The notes: a model not told the origin generated them from the sequence alone. A DNA stretch of 64,000 nucleotides from Luteimonas sp. (GCA_024707405.1 JANPZU010000003.1:620001-684000); one strand, 5' to 3'; shown: positions 33,629-45,042, counted from the first letter of the stretch. Made by a program: numbers and translations.

Positions 33629-35095
33629 CTACAACTCCCCGAGCCCCTCGGCGCGGCCATCGGTGCCGATCTGCAGCAGGCGCAAGGTGTTGGTCGCGCC
33701 CTTGGTTTCCATGTGCTCGCCGCTGGTGAACACCACGCGGTCGCCCGGCTCGAGCAATCCCGCCTCGACCAGCTTGCGAATGCTGCCGCGCGCGGCTTCG
33801 CGCGGGGTCTGTCCGCGGCTGTCGTAATCCATCGGGAACACGTCGCGCATCATCGCCATGCGGTGGCGGGAACCTTCCGATCGCGTAAATGCATAAATCG
33901 GCGCGCCGGCGCGGAAGCGCGAGAGGTAGCGCGCGGTACCGCCGGACTCTGTCATCGCCACGATGGCGCGCACGCCGATGTGCTCGCTGAGGAACATCGT
34001 CGCCATCGCGATCGCCTGGTCGGCGCGTTCCAGGTTGCGCTGTGCCTGCTCGAAATCGGTGTCGTGCGAGAACTGGCGTTCGGCGCCGACGCACACACGC
34101 GCCATTGCCTCGACCGCACGCACGGGGAAATTGCCGGCGGCAGTTTCGGCCGACAGCATCACTGCATCGGTACCGTCGATCACGGCGTTGGCCACGTCCA
34201 GCACTTCGGCGCGGGTCGGGATGGGCGAATCGACCATCGACTGCAGCATCTGCGTCGCGGTGATCACCACCTTGTTGCGTGCCAGCGACTCGCGGATGAT
34301 CTTCTTCTGCAAGCCCGGAAGTTCGGCATCGCCGATTTCCACGCCCAGGTCGCCGCGGGCCACCATGACCACGTCGCTGGCGTCGATCACCTCGGCGAGG
34401 TTCTCGATGGCTTCGGCGCGCTCCACCTTCGAGACCAGCGCGGCATCGCTGCCGTGCGAACGCGCGATGCTGCGCGCCTCTTCCATGTCGGCGGCGTTGC
34501 GGCAGAACGACACGGCGATGAAGTCCACGCCGATGCCGGCGGCGATGCCGATCAGTTCACGGTCGCGGTCGGTCAGCGCCCCCAAGGACAGGCCGCCGCC
34601 GAGTTTGTTGAGTCCCTTGCGATCGGACAGCACGCTGTCGTTGAGCACGGTGCTGACGATGCGCTGGCCTTCGATGCGATCGACCTGCAACTGCACCATG
34701 CCGTCGTCGAGCATCAGCACGTCGCCAGGCGACAGGTCGCCGGGCAGGCCGAGGTAGCTCACGCCCACTTCGTGTTGCGTGCCGGGAGGCGCGGATTCAT
34801 CAGCAACCAAGTCGAACCGGTCGCCGGTCTTCAGCGCCACCTTGCCTTCGGCGAAACGCTCGACGCGGATCTTCGGCCCCGGCAGGTCGGCGAGGATGCC
34901 GACTTCCTTGCCGACGCGCTGCGCGGCTTCGCGCACGGCTTGCGCACGCGCGACCTGCGAGGACGGATCGCCATGGGAGAAGTTCAACCGCACCACGTCC
35001 ACGCCCGCGCGCAGGATCGCGTCGAGCACGCCCGGCGCGTCGGTTGCCGGGCCAAGCGTGGCGAGGATGCGGGTGCGGCGGCGGTATTCGGACAT
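33629..35095 (-). CDS. pyk: Pyruvate kinase
   Basis: A 488-residue enzyme converting phosphoenolpyruvate and ADP to pyruvate and ATP. Motifs: RTRILATLGPAT at the start, VDVVRLNFSHGD, LADLPGPKIRV, DFIAVSFCRNAADM, the active-site region LVSKVERAEAIENL and VMVARGDLGVEI, and VVITATQMLQSMVDSPIPTR. The C-terminal allosteric domain is complete. It is the PykA-like length. Confidence 0.96.
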   Translation of the reverse strand: MSEYRRRTRILATLGPATDAPGVLDAILRAGVDVVRLNFSHGDPSSQVARAQAVREAAQRVGKEVGILADLPGPKIRVERFAEGKVALKTGDRFDLVADESAPPGTQHEVGVSYLGLPGDLSPGDVLMLDDGMVQLQVDRIEGQRIVSTVLNDSVLSDRKGLNKLGGGLSLGALTDRDRELIGIAAGIGVDFIAVSFCRNAADMEEARSIARSHGSDAALVSKVERAEAIENLAEVIDASDVVMVARGDLGVEIGDAELPGLQKKIIRESLARNKVVITATQMLQSMVDSPIPTRAEVLDVANAVIDGTDAVMLSAETAAGNFPVRAVEAMARVCVGAERQFSHDTDFEQAQRNLERADQAIAMATMFLSEHIGVRAIVAMTESGGTARYLSRFRAGAPIYAFTRSEGSRHRMAMMRDVFPMDYDSRGQTPREAARGSIRKLVEAGLLEPGDRVVFTSGEHMETKGATNTLRLLQIGTDGRAEGLGEL

Positions 35096-35202
35096 GGAAT
35101 CGGTCTGCTTTTTAGTGGCATATGTCGCCGTGTGGCGACGCGGGATCGCTATCCTAGCCCACGTTGGGGACACGCATGCGTATGTCCCGGGACAGCCGGC
35201 CG

Positions 35203-37509
35203 CTACTCTTCGGTGGCCGTTGCATCGCGATGCGGCACCACGTGGCGCTTGCCCGCACGATACTCGTCCAAACGGCTGGTGAAACCGCGCTCGCGTTGCG
35301 CGTCCGCCTCGATTTCATCGGCATCGAGTGAGTCCACCACTTGCTGCTGGAGCTCGACCGCCCGGGCGAAATCGCCGGCGGCGGCATGGCAGGCGGCCAC
35401 CGTGTCGAGCATGCCCATCGGCACCTCTCCATCGCCTTCCATGATCTTCGCGGCATCGGCCAGTCCGCGTTCCGGATCGAAGAACTCCGGCTCGGGCGCC
35501 GTGCACCGCGCCCAAGCGGCATTGTTGAGCGACCAGCGCACGCCGGCCTCGGCGCCGATATCCCACAACTCAAGGCCGCGCCTGCGCGATGCCAGCGAGT
35601 TGTCGTTGAAATCGAAATACCAGGAGCCGTAATCGACGTACGCGTCGTTGTTTCCCAGTTCCAACGCACGTTCCATCCAGGCCTTGCCCTTGTCCTCGTC
35701 GCGCATGCCTTCGCCCGTCACCAGGTAGAAGCCGGCAAGCTGCAGCGCAGATTCGCCGTCGCCCGCCTCCGCGTCCTGCAACAGCCAGCGTTCCGCCTGC
35801 GCAATGTCCTTGTCGATGCCACGGCCGGCGAGCGCCATCGCCGCCAACCTGCGGCGCGCCTCCGCATACGGCGGCTCCGCCGCCAACGCCTGGTAGACGT
35901 CGGCGGCCTGCCCGGGCGTGCCTTCCACGCCGGGACGTTCCCACTCGTACAGTTCGGCCAGTTCGAGCAGCGCTTCGATGTTGCCCGCGGTTGCGGCGGC
36001 CAAAAGCCATCCCTGCACCGCGGCCCAATCCTTCTCCACGCGACTGCGGTAAGCCATGAACCGCATGCCGTGGGCACTGCCGCCCTGGGCGCCGGACATC
36101 ACCAGCCGCAAGGCTTCGTCGCGACCGGCATCCGTCGTTGCACGCTCGAACAGGGACACGCCGATCGCGGCCTGGGCATCGGGATCGCCGGCATCGGACG
36201 CGAACTTCAGCCATGCATTCGAGACCATCGGCTCGCTGCGCTGGCGGTGGTAGTTCACCAGCAGGCTGTAGCCCATGCCGAGCTTGTTGTTGGACGCATG
36301 CGACAGCGCGGCGACCTGCGCTGCTTCGAGTTGCGGCGTGCCCGGCGCAATCAGCGCCAGCCAGGCCGAGATGGCGGGGGCGGCGACGTTACCTTGCGCT
36401 GCCGAGATGGCCAGCCGCTCGTGCAGGAATGCCGGTGCCTCGCGACCCAGCAAGCCCCAGGTCTGCGCGAACCAGGACAATGCACCGCCGCCGTACCAGC
36501 GCCGGTCGGCGGCATCGAGCAGGGCGGTGGCGGCCGCGTCATCCCGTTCGACGCCGATGCCCGCCGCATACGCCACCGACAGCAACACCGTGTGCGCGGC
36601 GTGTTCCTTCTCTGCATGCGGCAGCAGCGCATCGACCAGGCCGTCGGTGCATGCCTCGGAAGGATTGCGCCCGCACACCACCAGCCAGGTCGCCAGCGAC
36701 TGCACGCCGCCGGCCTCGGCCCCAGGCCGCAGGGCCGCGATCTTCTCGGCGGGGGGATCGACGGCGGCGGCAGCGCTGACCGACTGCCAGTCGATGGCCT
36801 GGGCTTCGCCGACCGCGACCTGCGATTCCACGAACGACTCCGCCAGCAATTCGCGCTGGAACGGATAACCCGAATAGCGGTCTCCGCGCGAGATCGCGTT
36901 CACCACATCGATGTAGTCGAAGGCAAGGTGGCGCTCGACTTCGAGCACGTCGTCCCAGGTCGCAACGTTGAGGGTGAAGTAACGCCGCGGCTTGAGGTGG
37001 ACGAAATACTCGTAGCGGAACTGCAGTCCGCTGCTGAGCACGAGCGCATAGATGTCCATCGGGCCGAGCACGCGGATCGGTTTCGGCCAGAAGGTTTCAC
37101 GGCCGTCCTCCAGCGCCAGTTGCGACAGAGCAGCCATGGCCAGCATCGATGCTTCCGCCGCGTCTTCGTCGCCGGAGGCTTCCGCGCACAGCATCCGCGC
37201 CCGGTGGATGGCGATGCTGACCGGCGCCTTGGCCACCGCGTCGCGCAAGGCATCGGCCTGCTCGACGCAGGCCTGCGCATCGATATCGAGCAGGGAATAG
37301 CCGACTTCACCGAGCACGCCATACGCATCGTAGGCGTCGACATACTCGGCCGTCGCCAGGAAGCGCTCCCAGGCACCCGCCGGATCCGCGGCCACGTCGC
37401 GCGCGAAGATCGACGGCCCGGCCGCGAGCGCAGGCAACGCGGCGCCCGCGAGCAACAGGCTCGCCGCGGCACGGCATACGCCACGCACGGCACGATGGTT
37501 CCGGTTCAT
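35203..37509 (-). CDS. Secreted Sel1-repeat (TPR-like) protein
   Basis: A 768-residue exported protein with signal peptide (LLLAGAALPALA-AG). The second half carries Sel1-like repeats, e.g. DPDAQAAIGVSLFERATTDA, GSAHGMRFMAYRSRVEKDWA, RRLAAMALAGRGIDKDIAQA and ALQLAGFYLVTGEGMRDEDK, about 35-40 residues each. Such repeats mediate protein-protein contacts. Its ATG overlaps the stop of the DUF3857/transglutaminase gene by four bases, so both are translated together and probably act together in the periplasm. Specific role unknown. Confidence 0.85.
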   Translation of the reverse strand: MNRNHRAVRGVCRAAASLLLAGAALPALAAGPSIFARDVAADPAGAWERFLATAEYVDAYDAYGVLGEVGYSLLDIDAQACVEQADALRDAVAKAPVSIAIHRARMLCAEASGDEDAAEASMLAMAALSQLALEDGRETFWPKPIRVLGPMDIYALVLSSGLQFRYEYFVHLKPRRYFTLNVATWDDVLEVERHLAFDYIDVVNAISRGDRYSGYPFQRELLAESFVESQVAVGEAQAIDWQSVSAAAAVDPPAEKIAALRPGAEAGGVQSLATWLVVCGRNPSEACTDGLVDALLPHAEKEHAAHTVLLSVAYAAGIGVERDDAAATALLDAADRRWYGGGALSWFAQTWGLLGREAPAFLHERLAISAAQGNVAAPAISAWLALIAPGTPQLEAAQVAALSHASNNKLGMGYSLLVNYHRQRSEPMVSNAWLKFASDAGDPDAQAAIGVSLFERATTDAGRDEALRLVMSGAQGGSAHGMRFMAYRSRVEKDWAAVQGWLLAAATAGNIEALLELAELYEWERPGVEGTPGQAADVYQALAAEPPYAEARRRLAAMALAGRGIDKDIAQAERWLLQDAEAGDGESALQLAGFYLVTGEGMRDEDKGKAWMERALELGNNDAYVDYGSWYFDFNDNSLASRRRGLELWDIGAEAGVRWSLNNAAWARCTAPEPEFFDPERGLADAAKIMEGDGEVPMGMLDTVAACHAAAGDFARAVELQQQVVDSLDADEIEADAQRERGFTSRLDEYRAGKRHVVPHRDATATEE

Positions 37510-39554
37510 TCCCGCTTCCCTTGTTCGATGGCGTTGCGCAGCAACTGCTGCAGGCGCTGTTGCCGCTCGTCCGCCGACACGTTGGCCGGGATGCGGAAAC
37601 GCAGCGTGGCCGACAGGCTGTCCTGCAGCTTGCGTACCTCGCCCAGGTGGCGCGATGCCTCGGCAGGCGCGAGTTCGGATGCCTTGACGTCGATCTCGTA
37701 GACCAGTTTCGCGCTGCCTTCGCCGAGTTCCGTGCTGCGTTCGTAGGCGAACGCGGGCGAGGCCAGGGCCTGCCGTTCCTTGCCGAAGGTCGGCGTCCAG
37801 CGTTCGGGCAGCACGACTTCCACTTCGTGTCGATAGCTGCCGCGCGAGGTGTAGGCCAGCGGCGAGTTGCGCGTCAGCGACGATGGCAGGGTGCTGGTGG
37901 ACTGCAATGCATCGGCGTAGATGTCCAAGGCACGCACCGAAGCACCTTCGTCGTCGAAGGGTGACTTCAGCCGGTAGCGTTCGGTGACCTTGAGCAGGTT
38001 GCCGTCGCGGTCGTCCTCGATCTTCGGCAACGCCAGCACCTCGATCTCGCCCAATCGCTTGCTGTAGTAGTCGGCGTAGCGGCGCGACAGGTCATCGGTG
38101 CGTTCATTGGCGAACGAGCGGCGGCGGCGATCCGCAGCATCGCCGCGGTAGAGCGTCTCGATCTCCAGCCCGACATCGTGCAGGCCCTGCTGCGGGGTAT
38201 AGCGCTCCACCACGGTGATGCCGTTGCCGGCAGCATTGCCGCGCGGAGGTTGGATTGTCTCGATGCGGGCGCTGCCGGCGAACACCGGAAGCGCCGCGCC
38301 GTAGTCGGCGAGGTCGTATTCGCCCGCGCGACCGCCCTGCAGGGTGATCGTCGGGTCGACCCACAGCACTTCACCGTCGACCTCGACGCGCGCGATGACG
38401 TGGTTGAACACCGACGCCGACGGGACGAACCCGGCGAGCGCCTTGCCACGGTCAGTGGTGACCAGCGCGGGCACCGCGTCGATCTGCATGCGCGACAGCA
38501 GGGTGACCAGTAGGTAGACCTTGTCCTTGCAGTCGCCGAAGCGGCGGCGCCACGTTTCCTCGGGCGGATGCGGACGATGGGTGTTGTCGCCCATCTCGAC
38601 GCCGAAGTAGCGCACGTCGTCCTGCACCAGCCTCAGCGCCGCGGTCAGGCGTGCACGGTCGTCGGGCAACGCGCGCCATTGTTCCAGCTTCGCCTCCAGC
38701 TCATCCGGCAGCGCATCGACCTGTGGATACAGCGGCAATGCCCAGTCGACGATGTCCTTCCAGGTGCGGTGGGCACCCACCTGCACCATCGGATAGGGCT
38801 GGTACCAGGCCGGGTAGTGTTCCTCGTCGATGTAGGCGCGCAGCCCGCGCGCCTCGACCACGACTTCGGTCGCATCGGCACGTTGCCGCACCATCGCCTG
38901 CGGCGCGTCGTTCTCGCGATGCAGCAGCGGCTTCTGCCCCGCCGCCAGCAACACGCGCAGGCGTGCATGCAGCATCGGGTTCTGCCAACCGAAGCGCATC
39001 CAGTCGGTCAGGTGGCCTTCCAGCACGGGATTGCTGCCGAGCACGCTGTAGGCCACGCGAACCACGTCGCCCATGCGCACGTCGTCGAGCACGATCAGCG
39101 CGGTCACCGAACCGTCGGCGAGATCCTGTTCGAAACCGCTCTCGCGCCGCGCAAGCGAAATCTTGTCCGGCACCAGCCGATCCTGCCACGCATCGTCGCG
39201 CCGCAGTTCGACCGCATGGATCGTCAGCTGCTGGAACCCGGGATTGAATTCGATCTGGAAGCGCCCGGCTTCGCCGACCAGCGACGGCGTGCGCGCTTCG
39301 TACACGTAGTCGACGAAGTATTCATCACGACGGTCACGGCGATCGCTCTGCAGGTCGTAGAGCCAGTAGCGCCAGCGGTCGTCGCTGGCGCCGGGCGCAT
39401 CGCCCGGCCACGTCGCCGCGATCTCGGCGCGCTCCACGAAGGCCGGCAGCGGCCCGGTGCGGAACGAGAAATCGCCGCGCGCATGTTCGTCCGCAGCACC
39501 ATGCGCCATCCCTGCGAGCAGGAACAACGCCCCTGCCAAGAAGCCCTTCCCCAT
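37506..39554 (-). CDS. DUF3857 and transglutaminase-like domain protein, secreted
   Basis: A 682-residue protein with a signal peptide (MGKGFLAGALFLLAGMAHGA). Residues about 40-220 match the DUF3857 pattern, followed by a transglutaminase-like domain with an intact triad: Cys342 (RRFGDCKDKVYLL), His385 (FNHVIARVEV) and Asp400 (LWVDPT). The C-terminal 250 residues are a beta-rich domain. Family members sit in the periplasm of many Gram-negative bacteria; substrates are unknown. It overlaps the Sel1-repeat gene by four bases (ATGA). Confidence 0.88.
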   Translation of the reverse strand: MGKGFLAGALFLLAGMAHGAADEHARGDFSFRTGPLPAFVERAEIAATWPGDAPGASDDRWRYWLYDLQSDRRDRRDEYFVDYVYEARTPSLVGEAGRFQIEFNPGFQQLTIHAVELRRDDAWQDRLVPDKISLARRESGFEQDLADGSVTALIVLDDVRMGDVVRVAYSVLGSNPVLEGHLTDWMRFGWQNPMLHARLRVLLAAGQKPLLHRENDAPQAMVRQRADATEVVVEARGLRAYIDEEHYPAWYQPYPMVQVGAHRTWKDIVDWALPLYPQVDALPDELEAKLEQWRALPDDRARLTAALRLVQDDVRYFGVEMGDNTHRPHPPEETWRRRFGDCKDKVYLLVTLLSRMQIDAVPALVTTDRGKALAGFVPSASVFNHVIARVEVDGEVLWVDPTITLQGGRAGEYDLADYGAALPVFAGSARIETIQPPRGNAAGNGITVVERYTPQQGLHDVGLEIETLYRGDAADRRRRSFANERTDDLSRRYADYYSKRLGEIEVLALPKIEDDRDGNLLKVTERYRLKSPFDDEGASVRALDIYADALQSTSTLPSSLTRNSPLAYTSRGSYRHEVEVVLPERWTPTFGKERQALASPAFAYERSTELGEGSAKLVYEIDVKASELAPAEASRHLGEVRKLQDSLSATLRFRIPANVSADERQQRLQQLLRNAIEQGKRE

Positions 39555-39625
39555 CGTGCGTCCTGCCCTGTTTCCCCCATGGCTAGGCTACTACAGCCAT
39601 GGCCCGCCCGGACGCAAGCGGATGC

Positions 39626-40798
39626 TCAGCCGCGCGCTTCCAGCGCCGCCACGGCCGGCAGGGTCTTGCCTTCCAGGAATTCGAGGAACGCACCGCCACC
39701 GGTGGAGATGTAGGACACGTCGCCGGCAATGCCGTACTTGTCGACCGCGGCCAGGGTGTCGCCACCGCCGGCGATGGAAAACGCCGGCGATGCGGCGATC
39801 GCACGCGCCAGCGTTTCGGTGCCCTTGCCGAAGGCGTCGAACTCGAACACGCCGACTGGGCCATTCCAGACCACGGTGCCGGCGGACTGGATCAACTCCG
39901 CATAACGGGCAGCGGTGTCCGGGCCGATGTCGAGGATCAGGTCGTCATCGGCCACGGCATCCACGGCCTTCACCGTGGCCTCGGCATCGGCCGAGAAAGC
40001 CTTGGCCACCACCACGTCGGTCGGCACCGGGATGTCGGCGCCGCGCGCCTTCGCAGATGCGGTGATCTGCTTCGCGGTGTCGATCAGGTCGGCCTCGTGC
40101 AGCGACTTGCCCACGCCGTGGCCTTCGGCCGCGATGAAGGTATTGGCGATGCCGCCACCGACGATCAACTGGTCGACCTTGCCGACGAGGCTCGACAGCA
40201 ATTCGAGCTTGGTCGACACCTTGCTGCCGGCGACGATGGCCAGCAGCGGGCGCGCCGGATTGGCCAGCGCCTTGTCCAGCGCATCGAGCTCGGCCATGAG
40301 CAACGGGCCGCCCGCGGCAACCGGCGCGAACCGGATCACGCCATGCGTCGATGCCTGCGCGCGGTGCGCGGTGCCGAAGGCATCCATCACGAACACGTCG
40401 CACAGCGCGGCGTACTTTTTCGAAAGCGTTTCGTCGTCCTTGCCCTCGCCGACGTTCATGCGGCAGTTCTCCAGCAGCACGAGGCTCCCCGGCGCCACGT
40501 CCACGCCATCGACCCAATCGCGCAGCAAGGGCACGTCGATGCCGAGCAGTTCGCCCAGCCGCTTCGCCACCGGCGCAAGCGAGTTCTCCGCGCTCCACTC
40601 GCCTTCCTTCGGACGCCCAAGGTGCGAGGTCACCAGTACCGTCGCACCCTTCTCCAGCGCCAGCTTCAGCGTCGGGATCGACGCGGTGATGCGTTGCTCG
40701 GAGGTGATGCGGCCCGCCTCGATGGGCACGTTGAGATCCTGGCGGATCAGCACGCGCTTGCCGGCAAGGTCGAGGTCGGTCATTCGCAGGATGGGCAT
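39626..40798 (-). CDS. pgk: Phosphoglycerate kinase
   Basis: A 390-residue enzyme moving a phosphate between 1,3-bisphosphoglycerate and ADP. Motifs: [13 protein letters not shown] at the start, [56 protein letters not shown], and [14 protein letters not shown] and [12 protein letters not shown] for nucleotide binding. ATG 40798 ([11 protein letters not shown]) has GGAAG upstream; an internal Met five residues later is an alternative. Confidence 0.96.
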   Translation of the reverse strand: MPILRMTDLDLAGKRVLIRQDLNVPIEAGRITSEQRITASIPTLKLALEKGATVLVTSHLGRPKEGEWSAENSLAPVAKRLGELLGIDVPLLRDWVDGVDVAPGSLVLLENCRMNVGEGKDDETLSKKYAALCDVFVMDAFGTAHRAQASTHGVIRFAPVAAGGPLLMAELDALDKALANPARPLLAIVAGSKVSTKLELLSSLVGKVDQLIVGGGIANTFIAAEGHGVGKSLHEADLIDTAKQITASAKARGADIPVPTDVVVAKAFSADAEATVKAVDAVADDDLILDIGPDTAARYAELIQSAGTVVWNGPVGVFEFDAFGKGTETLARAIAASPAFSIAGGGDTLAAVDKYGIAGDVSYISTGGGAFLEFLEGKTLPAVAALEARG

Positions 40799-40871
40799 CG
40801 GCGGTTCTTCCACGCGGAGGGACAAGACGACCATTGTCCCGCCTGCGCGCGGGAGCGGCAAACCGCTTCGC

Positions 40872-42242
40872 TCAGGACGCGGGCTTGCCCCGCAGCAGGC
40901 TGATGGCGAAGGTGCCGACCAGCAATGCGCCACCCACCAGCAAGGCCCACAGCAACCACGATTTCCAGTCGCGCGGCACGGGCGCCGGCTGCAATGCCGC
41001 CTCGCCGGCCAATGCTTCGCGAGTACCGGCATCCGCGACGACCGGCTGCCAGTCGCTGCCACGCTGGCGACGAATGGCTTCCAGCAACTGCGGCATCGGT
41101 GCGTCGGCACGCTGCGCGCGTGCGCTGCCGGCAACCAGCCGGAACGGTGGTTGTCCCTGCGCGACGAACACCAGCGTCTCGGGCTGCCAGCCCAGGCGCA
41201 GGGTCGGCACCTGCGCGGGCGGCGCGGTCGCCGTCAGCCGCCAGTATCGGTCACGCACCGCGCCCGACAACACCTGCGGCGCGGAACGGTCGGCACTGCC
41301 TTCGCCGCCGAGATGGAACGACACCCACGGGCCTGTACGCCGTACCCACGGCGCAGCCTCGTCGTCGCGGCTCTGCAGCGTCCATTCGCCTGCGCTGTTG
41401 CCGGGCAGGCCGAGATCGACGCGCTCGACGGGGAAGCGTCCGTACAGGACGTATTCGTAATGCGTGACGCCACGGTCGGTGATGGCCTGGCCTTCGAGCG
41501 CCTGCCATTGCCAGTCGATGCGCGTCGCGGCAGGTGCGAGTTCGGCCTGTACCGCCGACAGCCTCAACTGTCCGCTGCCGTCGGACGGCAACAGGCGCAG
41601 GTAGCGCGCACGTCCCTGGATCGGCACGCGACGTTGCTGCAGGCGCTCGTCGCCGTGCACCAGGTCGACCAGTGGTGCGCGCGGCTGCAACACGCGCCAG
41701 TCGCGCAGGTCGTCGCTGCCCTCGACGCGGTAGGCGAGGTCGAGTGGGATCCGTGCCGGTTCCCATTCCAGCCACAGCGCGACGATGCCATCGACGCCGC
41801 TGGCATCGACCAGCCACGATTCGGTGGCACGTTCCTGTGCGATGCGCGTCCCCGACAGCCGCGTCTCGACCCGACGCACGCTGCCATCGGCATTGCGTTC
41901 GACCTGCAGGGAGATGTCGTTCGCCGCATCGCGCGGGCCGGACGGCAGCGGGAACCAGCGCAGTTCGACGCGTTCGCCGATTTCAATCGCCGGTGACTGC
42001 GCCGGCAGCACCGATGCAGGCACCGCTTCGCCAGCGGCATTCAACACGTCGAGATCGCGCAGGTTGCGCGAACGGATCGACGCATACACCGAGGCATCCA
42101 GGGCGACGCGATACGCGCCGCTGTCAGCGACCTGCGACGACAACGGCCACTGCCACGCGTAGTCATCGCTCGCCGATGCCCATGCCATGCCTGCCGCAAG
42201 CGCACCGAATGCCACCAGCGACCATCCGCGAACCTTGCTCAT
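40872..42242 (-). CDS. DUF3999 family membrane-anchored protein
   Basis: A 456-residue protein with a signal peptide ([18 protein letters not shown]), a long beta-rich periplasmic part (about 25-415) and one C-terminal membrane helix ([20 protein letters not shown]) with a basic tail. This is the layout of DUF3999, whose genes commonly follow DUF2339 genes in Pseudomonas and Xanthomonas relatives. Here its ATG overlaps the DUF2339 stop by four bases. Function unknown; a joint role in the cell envelope is inference. Confidence 0.85.
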   Translation of the reverse strand: MSKVRGWSLVAFGALAAGMAWASASDDYAWQWPLSSQVADSGAYRVALDASVYASIRSRNLRDLDVLNAAGEAVPASVLPAQSPAIEIGERVELRWFPLPSGPRDAANDISLQVERNADGSVRRVETRLSGTRIAQERATESWLVDASGVDGIVALWLEWEPARIPLDLAYRVEGSDDLRDWRVLQPRAPLVDLVHGDERLQQRRVPIQGRARYLRLLPSDGSGQLRLSAVQAELAPAATRIDWQWQALEGQAITDRGVTHYEYVLYGRFPVERVDLGLPGNSAGEWTLQSRDDEAAPWVRRTGPWVSFHLGGEGSADRSAPQVLSGAVRDRYWRLTATAPPAQVPTLRLGWQPETLVFVAQGQPPFRLVAGSARAQRADAPMPQLLEAIRRQRGSDWQPVVADAGTREALAGEAALQPAPVPRDWKSWLLWALLVGGALLVGTFAISLLRGKPAS

Positions 42243-44971
42243 GCTTGCGTCTCCGTTTCCAGCCGATCGTCCTCCGCACGCGGCGGCGCCGGCGCGAAAT
42301 ACCCCACCAGCGTACACAGCAGGCCGTAGGCGATGAACGAACCGATGCCGAGCAGGTTGCCCAGGTGCTGGCGATCCACCAGCACCAGCTTGGCCAGCAC
42401 CACGCCCATCAGCACCGCGCCGGCCAGCCACAACGTGCGCTGGCCGCGCCGCGAACCGGCGATCCAGCCGACCACGCCCAGCAGGCTCCAGACGATGGTC
42501 AGGCTGGTCTGCGCGAGGCTCGACGACAACAGGCCGTCGTTCCAGCCGATGCCGCCCCAGTGATGCACCGCGCGCAACGTGGTGGCAGTGACGAACACGA
42601 AGCCGGCGACCGACAGCAGCACCACGCGGATGCGCACCAACACATCCGGCGCGACGTCCCGCCACAGCCAGCGCACGAGCAACGCCAGCGCCACCAGTTG
42701 CGCGAGTTCCAGCGGATTGAGCAACGGCACCCATGGCAACGGCGCGCTGCCACCAGGCGCGAACTGCGTGACCACCCACCACAACGCCACCACCGCGAAC
42801 AACACCGACTGCAACGCGATGCGGTAGTCGTCGAAGCGCGTGCCACGCGGGGCCGACAGCCACGACCAGCGCCAGATCGACACGCCGACCAGCAGCAGCC
42901 ACGGCAACACGGCCAACGCCAGTTGCCAACCGGTCGCAAGATCGAAGCAGTCGGCGATCCACAAGCCGAACAGCGACACCACGACCGGCCATACCAGCCA
43001 CCACGCGAACTGCGCCCAGTCGGCCTCGCCATCCTCGCCCGCACGCAGGCAGAGCAGGCTGCGCACGCCCAGTGCCGCATACAGCAGCCACGCCCATGCG
43101 CCATGGCCGGCGAACGGATGCGCATGTGCCTGTGCCTGCGCGAACGCGATGGGGATCGCGGCCAGCAACGCCGCCAGCGTGGTCAACGACAACGCACGCG
43201 CCGGGCGCACGCGATGGACTTCGGCCGCGACCCAGCCACTCAACGCGACGAAAGCCAGCACGGCATCGGCACGCGTGCCGTACGGCACGAACGCGCTGAT
43301 TTCGCCGAGGGCATTCCCCGCCCACCAGCACAGGCCCCAGAGGTAATACGCCAGCGCCGGCATCGTGCGACCTGCATCGCGATACCACCACGCACTCGCG
43401 AACCCCGACAGCGCAATCAACAATGCCCCCATGAATGTCGGGTTGGCGATGGCGCGTATCGCACCGGGATCGACCACACGACCATCGATTGCGATGGCGA
43501 ACGCCACTGCAGCGGCGAGTTGCAGGCCAAGGCCGGTGAACTGCGGCAATGCGCGCTGTTGCCGCAGCCCGAGCCAGGCCAATGCAGCGCCTTCCAGCGC
43601 GAACACGCAGGCCGTCGCGCTGGCCGACAACGCCAGCGGCACCGCCAGCGTCGCAAAGCCCACCGCCAACAATGCATATGACTGCATCAGCACCACGAAC
43701 GACTCGCGCCGCTTCAACCACCACGCCAACGCCGCATACAGCGCGGCAAGGCCCAGCGCGCAGAACGCCAGCGGCAGGCGGCTGTCTTCGAAGGCATCGC
43801 CCTGCAAGAGTCCCGCCTGCAGCGAGAACGCGATCAACGGCGTGCCAAATACCAGGCAGCCATCGACCAGATCACGCCGGCTGGGCGGGCGGCGACGCGC
43901 GTGCAGGATCGGGATCAGCAGGTAGAACGCGAAGAACAGCAACAGGAACGGCTGCGTGCTGGACAGTTTTTCCGGGCTGTACGACAACACGCCCCACAAC
44001 AGGCCGATGCCCCAGGTGAAGGCGAAACCGAGCAGGTTCAGCACCCGCCATGACTTGAACCAGGCAATGCCGAACACCGCGGCATTGAGCACGGCGTAGT
44101 ACGAAAACAGCGCGACGTGGTTGCCGCTGCCGGTGGACAGCCAGATCGGCGCGAGGAAACCCGCCAGCACGCCCAGCACCGCCAGCGTGCGTGAGTCCTG
44201 CAACACCGCCAGTACGCCCAGTCCCGCGACGAGCAACACGCTCAACGCGAACGCGGCAGCGGCGGGGATCAGCCCGAAGATCTTGAACGCCGCGAACACC
44301 ACCAGCAGCAGGATGCCGATGGCGCCACCCTGCAACGCCAGCGCGAACGCGGGTTTCCGCTCGCGCTGTCGCCAGCCGAACACGAGGCCCGCCATTGCGG
44401 CAGCAGCGACGCCGGCCAGGCGCAATTCCGGCGGCAGCGTCAGCCAACCCTGGTCGCTGGCGTACTTGAGCAGCGATGCCACGCCGGCCAGCAGCACCAG
44501 CATGCCGACCTTGACCGGCACGTTGCCGACGGTGAACCAGCGCTTCACCGCGCGCAACGCGATTTCGACAGCATTCGGTGGTTGCGGTTCGCGCGGCGAA
44601 GGAATCGACAGCCTCGGCGGCAATGGCGGCGGGAAGGGATCGGCAAGCGCATCAGGCCGGGACTGGGATGCCTCTTCGACCGGCGTGTCTTCGGGTGTCG
44701 GGGCGGATGCGGATTCGGCAAGGATCTGTTCGAGCGTCGGCCCTTCGTCGATGTCCGCTGCTGGCCGCACAGGCGAGGCGCCCATCCATCCGGGGCCCGT
44801 CGTCGAAGACCGCGACGCGGGCGAACCTGCCAGGGCATCGCGCAGGCTTGCCTGTGCTTCCTCCAGGTCGGCGACGCGCCGCTTCAGGCCGCTGATCGAC
44901 ACCAGCGCAACCACCAACAGCACGGGCATGGCCAGCACGGCCAACGCCAGCAATACCAGGATCCCTTCCAT
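42239..44971 (-). CDS. DUF2339 large polytopic membrane protein
   Basis: A 910-residue protein with more than 20 predicted hydrophobic segments. It has an N-terminal anchor (MEGILVLLALAVLAMPVLLV), a short coiled-coil (KRRVADLEEAQASLRDALAG), a Pro/Ser-rich linker (about 50-130), then continuous membrane helices to the end. This is the DUF2339 layout. Charged loops are short. It precedes DUF3999 with a four-base overlap. Function unknown. ATG 44971 is preferred; an in-frame ATG about 33 bases upstream is possible. Confidence 0.87.
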   Translation of the reverse strand: MEGILVLLALAVLAMPVLLVVALVSISGLKRRVADLEEAQASLRDALAGSPASRSSTTGPGWMGASPVRPAADIDEGPTLEQILAESASAPTPEDTPVEEASQSRPDALADPFPPPLPPRLSIPSPREPQPPNAVEIALRAVKRWFTVGNVPVKVGMLVLLAGVASLLKYASDQGWLTLPPELRLAGVAAAAMAGLVFGWRQRERKPAFALALQGGAIGILLLVVFAAFKIFGLIPAAAAFALSVLLVAGLGVLAVLQDSRTLAVLGVLAGFLAPIWLSTGSGNHVALFSYYAVLNAAVFGIAWFKSWRVLNLLGFAFTWGIGLLWGVLSYSPEKLSSTQPFLLLFFAFYLLIPILHARRRPPSRRDLVDGCLVFGTPLIAFSLQAGLLQGDAFEDSRLPLAFCALGLAALYAALAWWLKRRESFVVLMQSYALLAVGFATLAVPLALSASATACVFALEGAALAWLGLRQQRALPQFTGLGLQLAAAVAFAIAIDGRVVDPGAIRAIANPTFMGALLIALSGFASAWWYRDAGRTMPALAYYLWGLCWWAGNALGEISAFVPYGTRADAVLAFVALSGWVAAEVHRVRPARALSLTTLAALLAAIPIAFAQAQAHAHPFAGHGAWAWLLYAALGVRSLLCLRAGEDGEADWAQFAWWLVWPVVVSLFGLWIADCFDLATGWQLALAVLPWLLLVGVSIWRWSWLSAPRGTRFDDYRIALQSVLFAVVALWWVVTQFAPGGSAPLPWVPLLNPLELAQLVALALLVRWLWRDVAPDVLVRIRVVLLSVAGFVFVTATTLRAVHHWGGIGWNDGLLSSSLAQTSLTIVWSLLGVVGWIAGSRRGQRTLWLAGAVLMGVVLAKLVLVDRQHLGNLLGIGSFIAYGLLCTLVGYFAPAPPRAEDDRLETETQA

Positions 44972-45042
44972 CCGTCCGCCTTCCGGGGTCGTCGCGACCA
45001 TCGCGTTGGCGGCCACGATAACCGCGCGGGCGCCGAAAACAA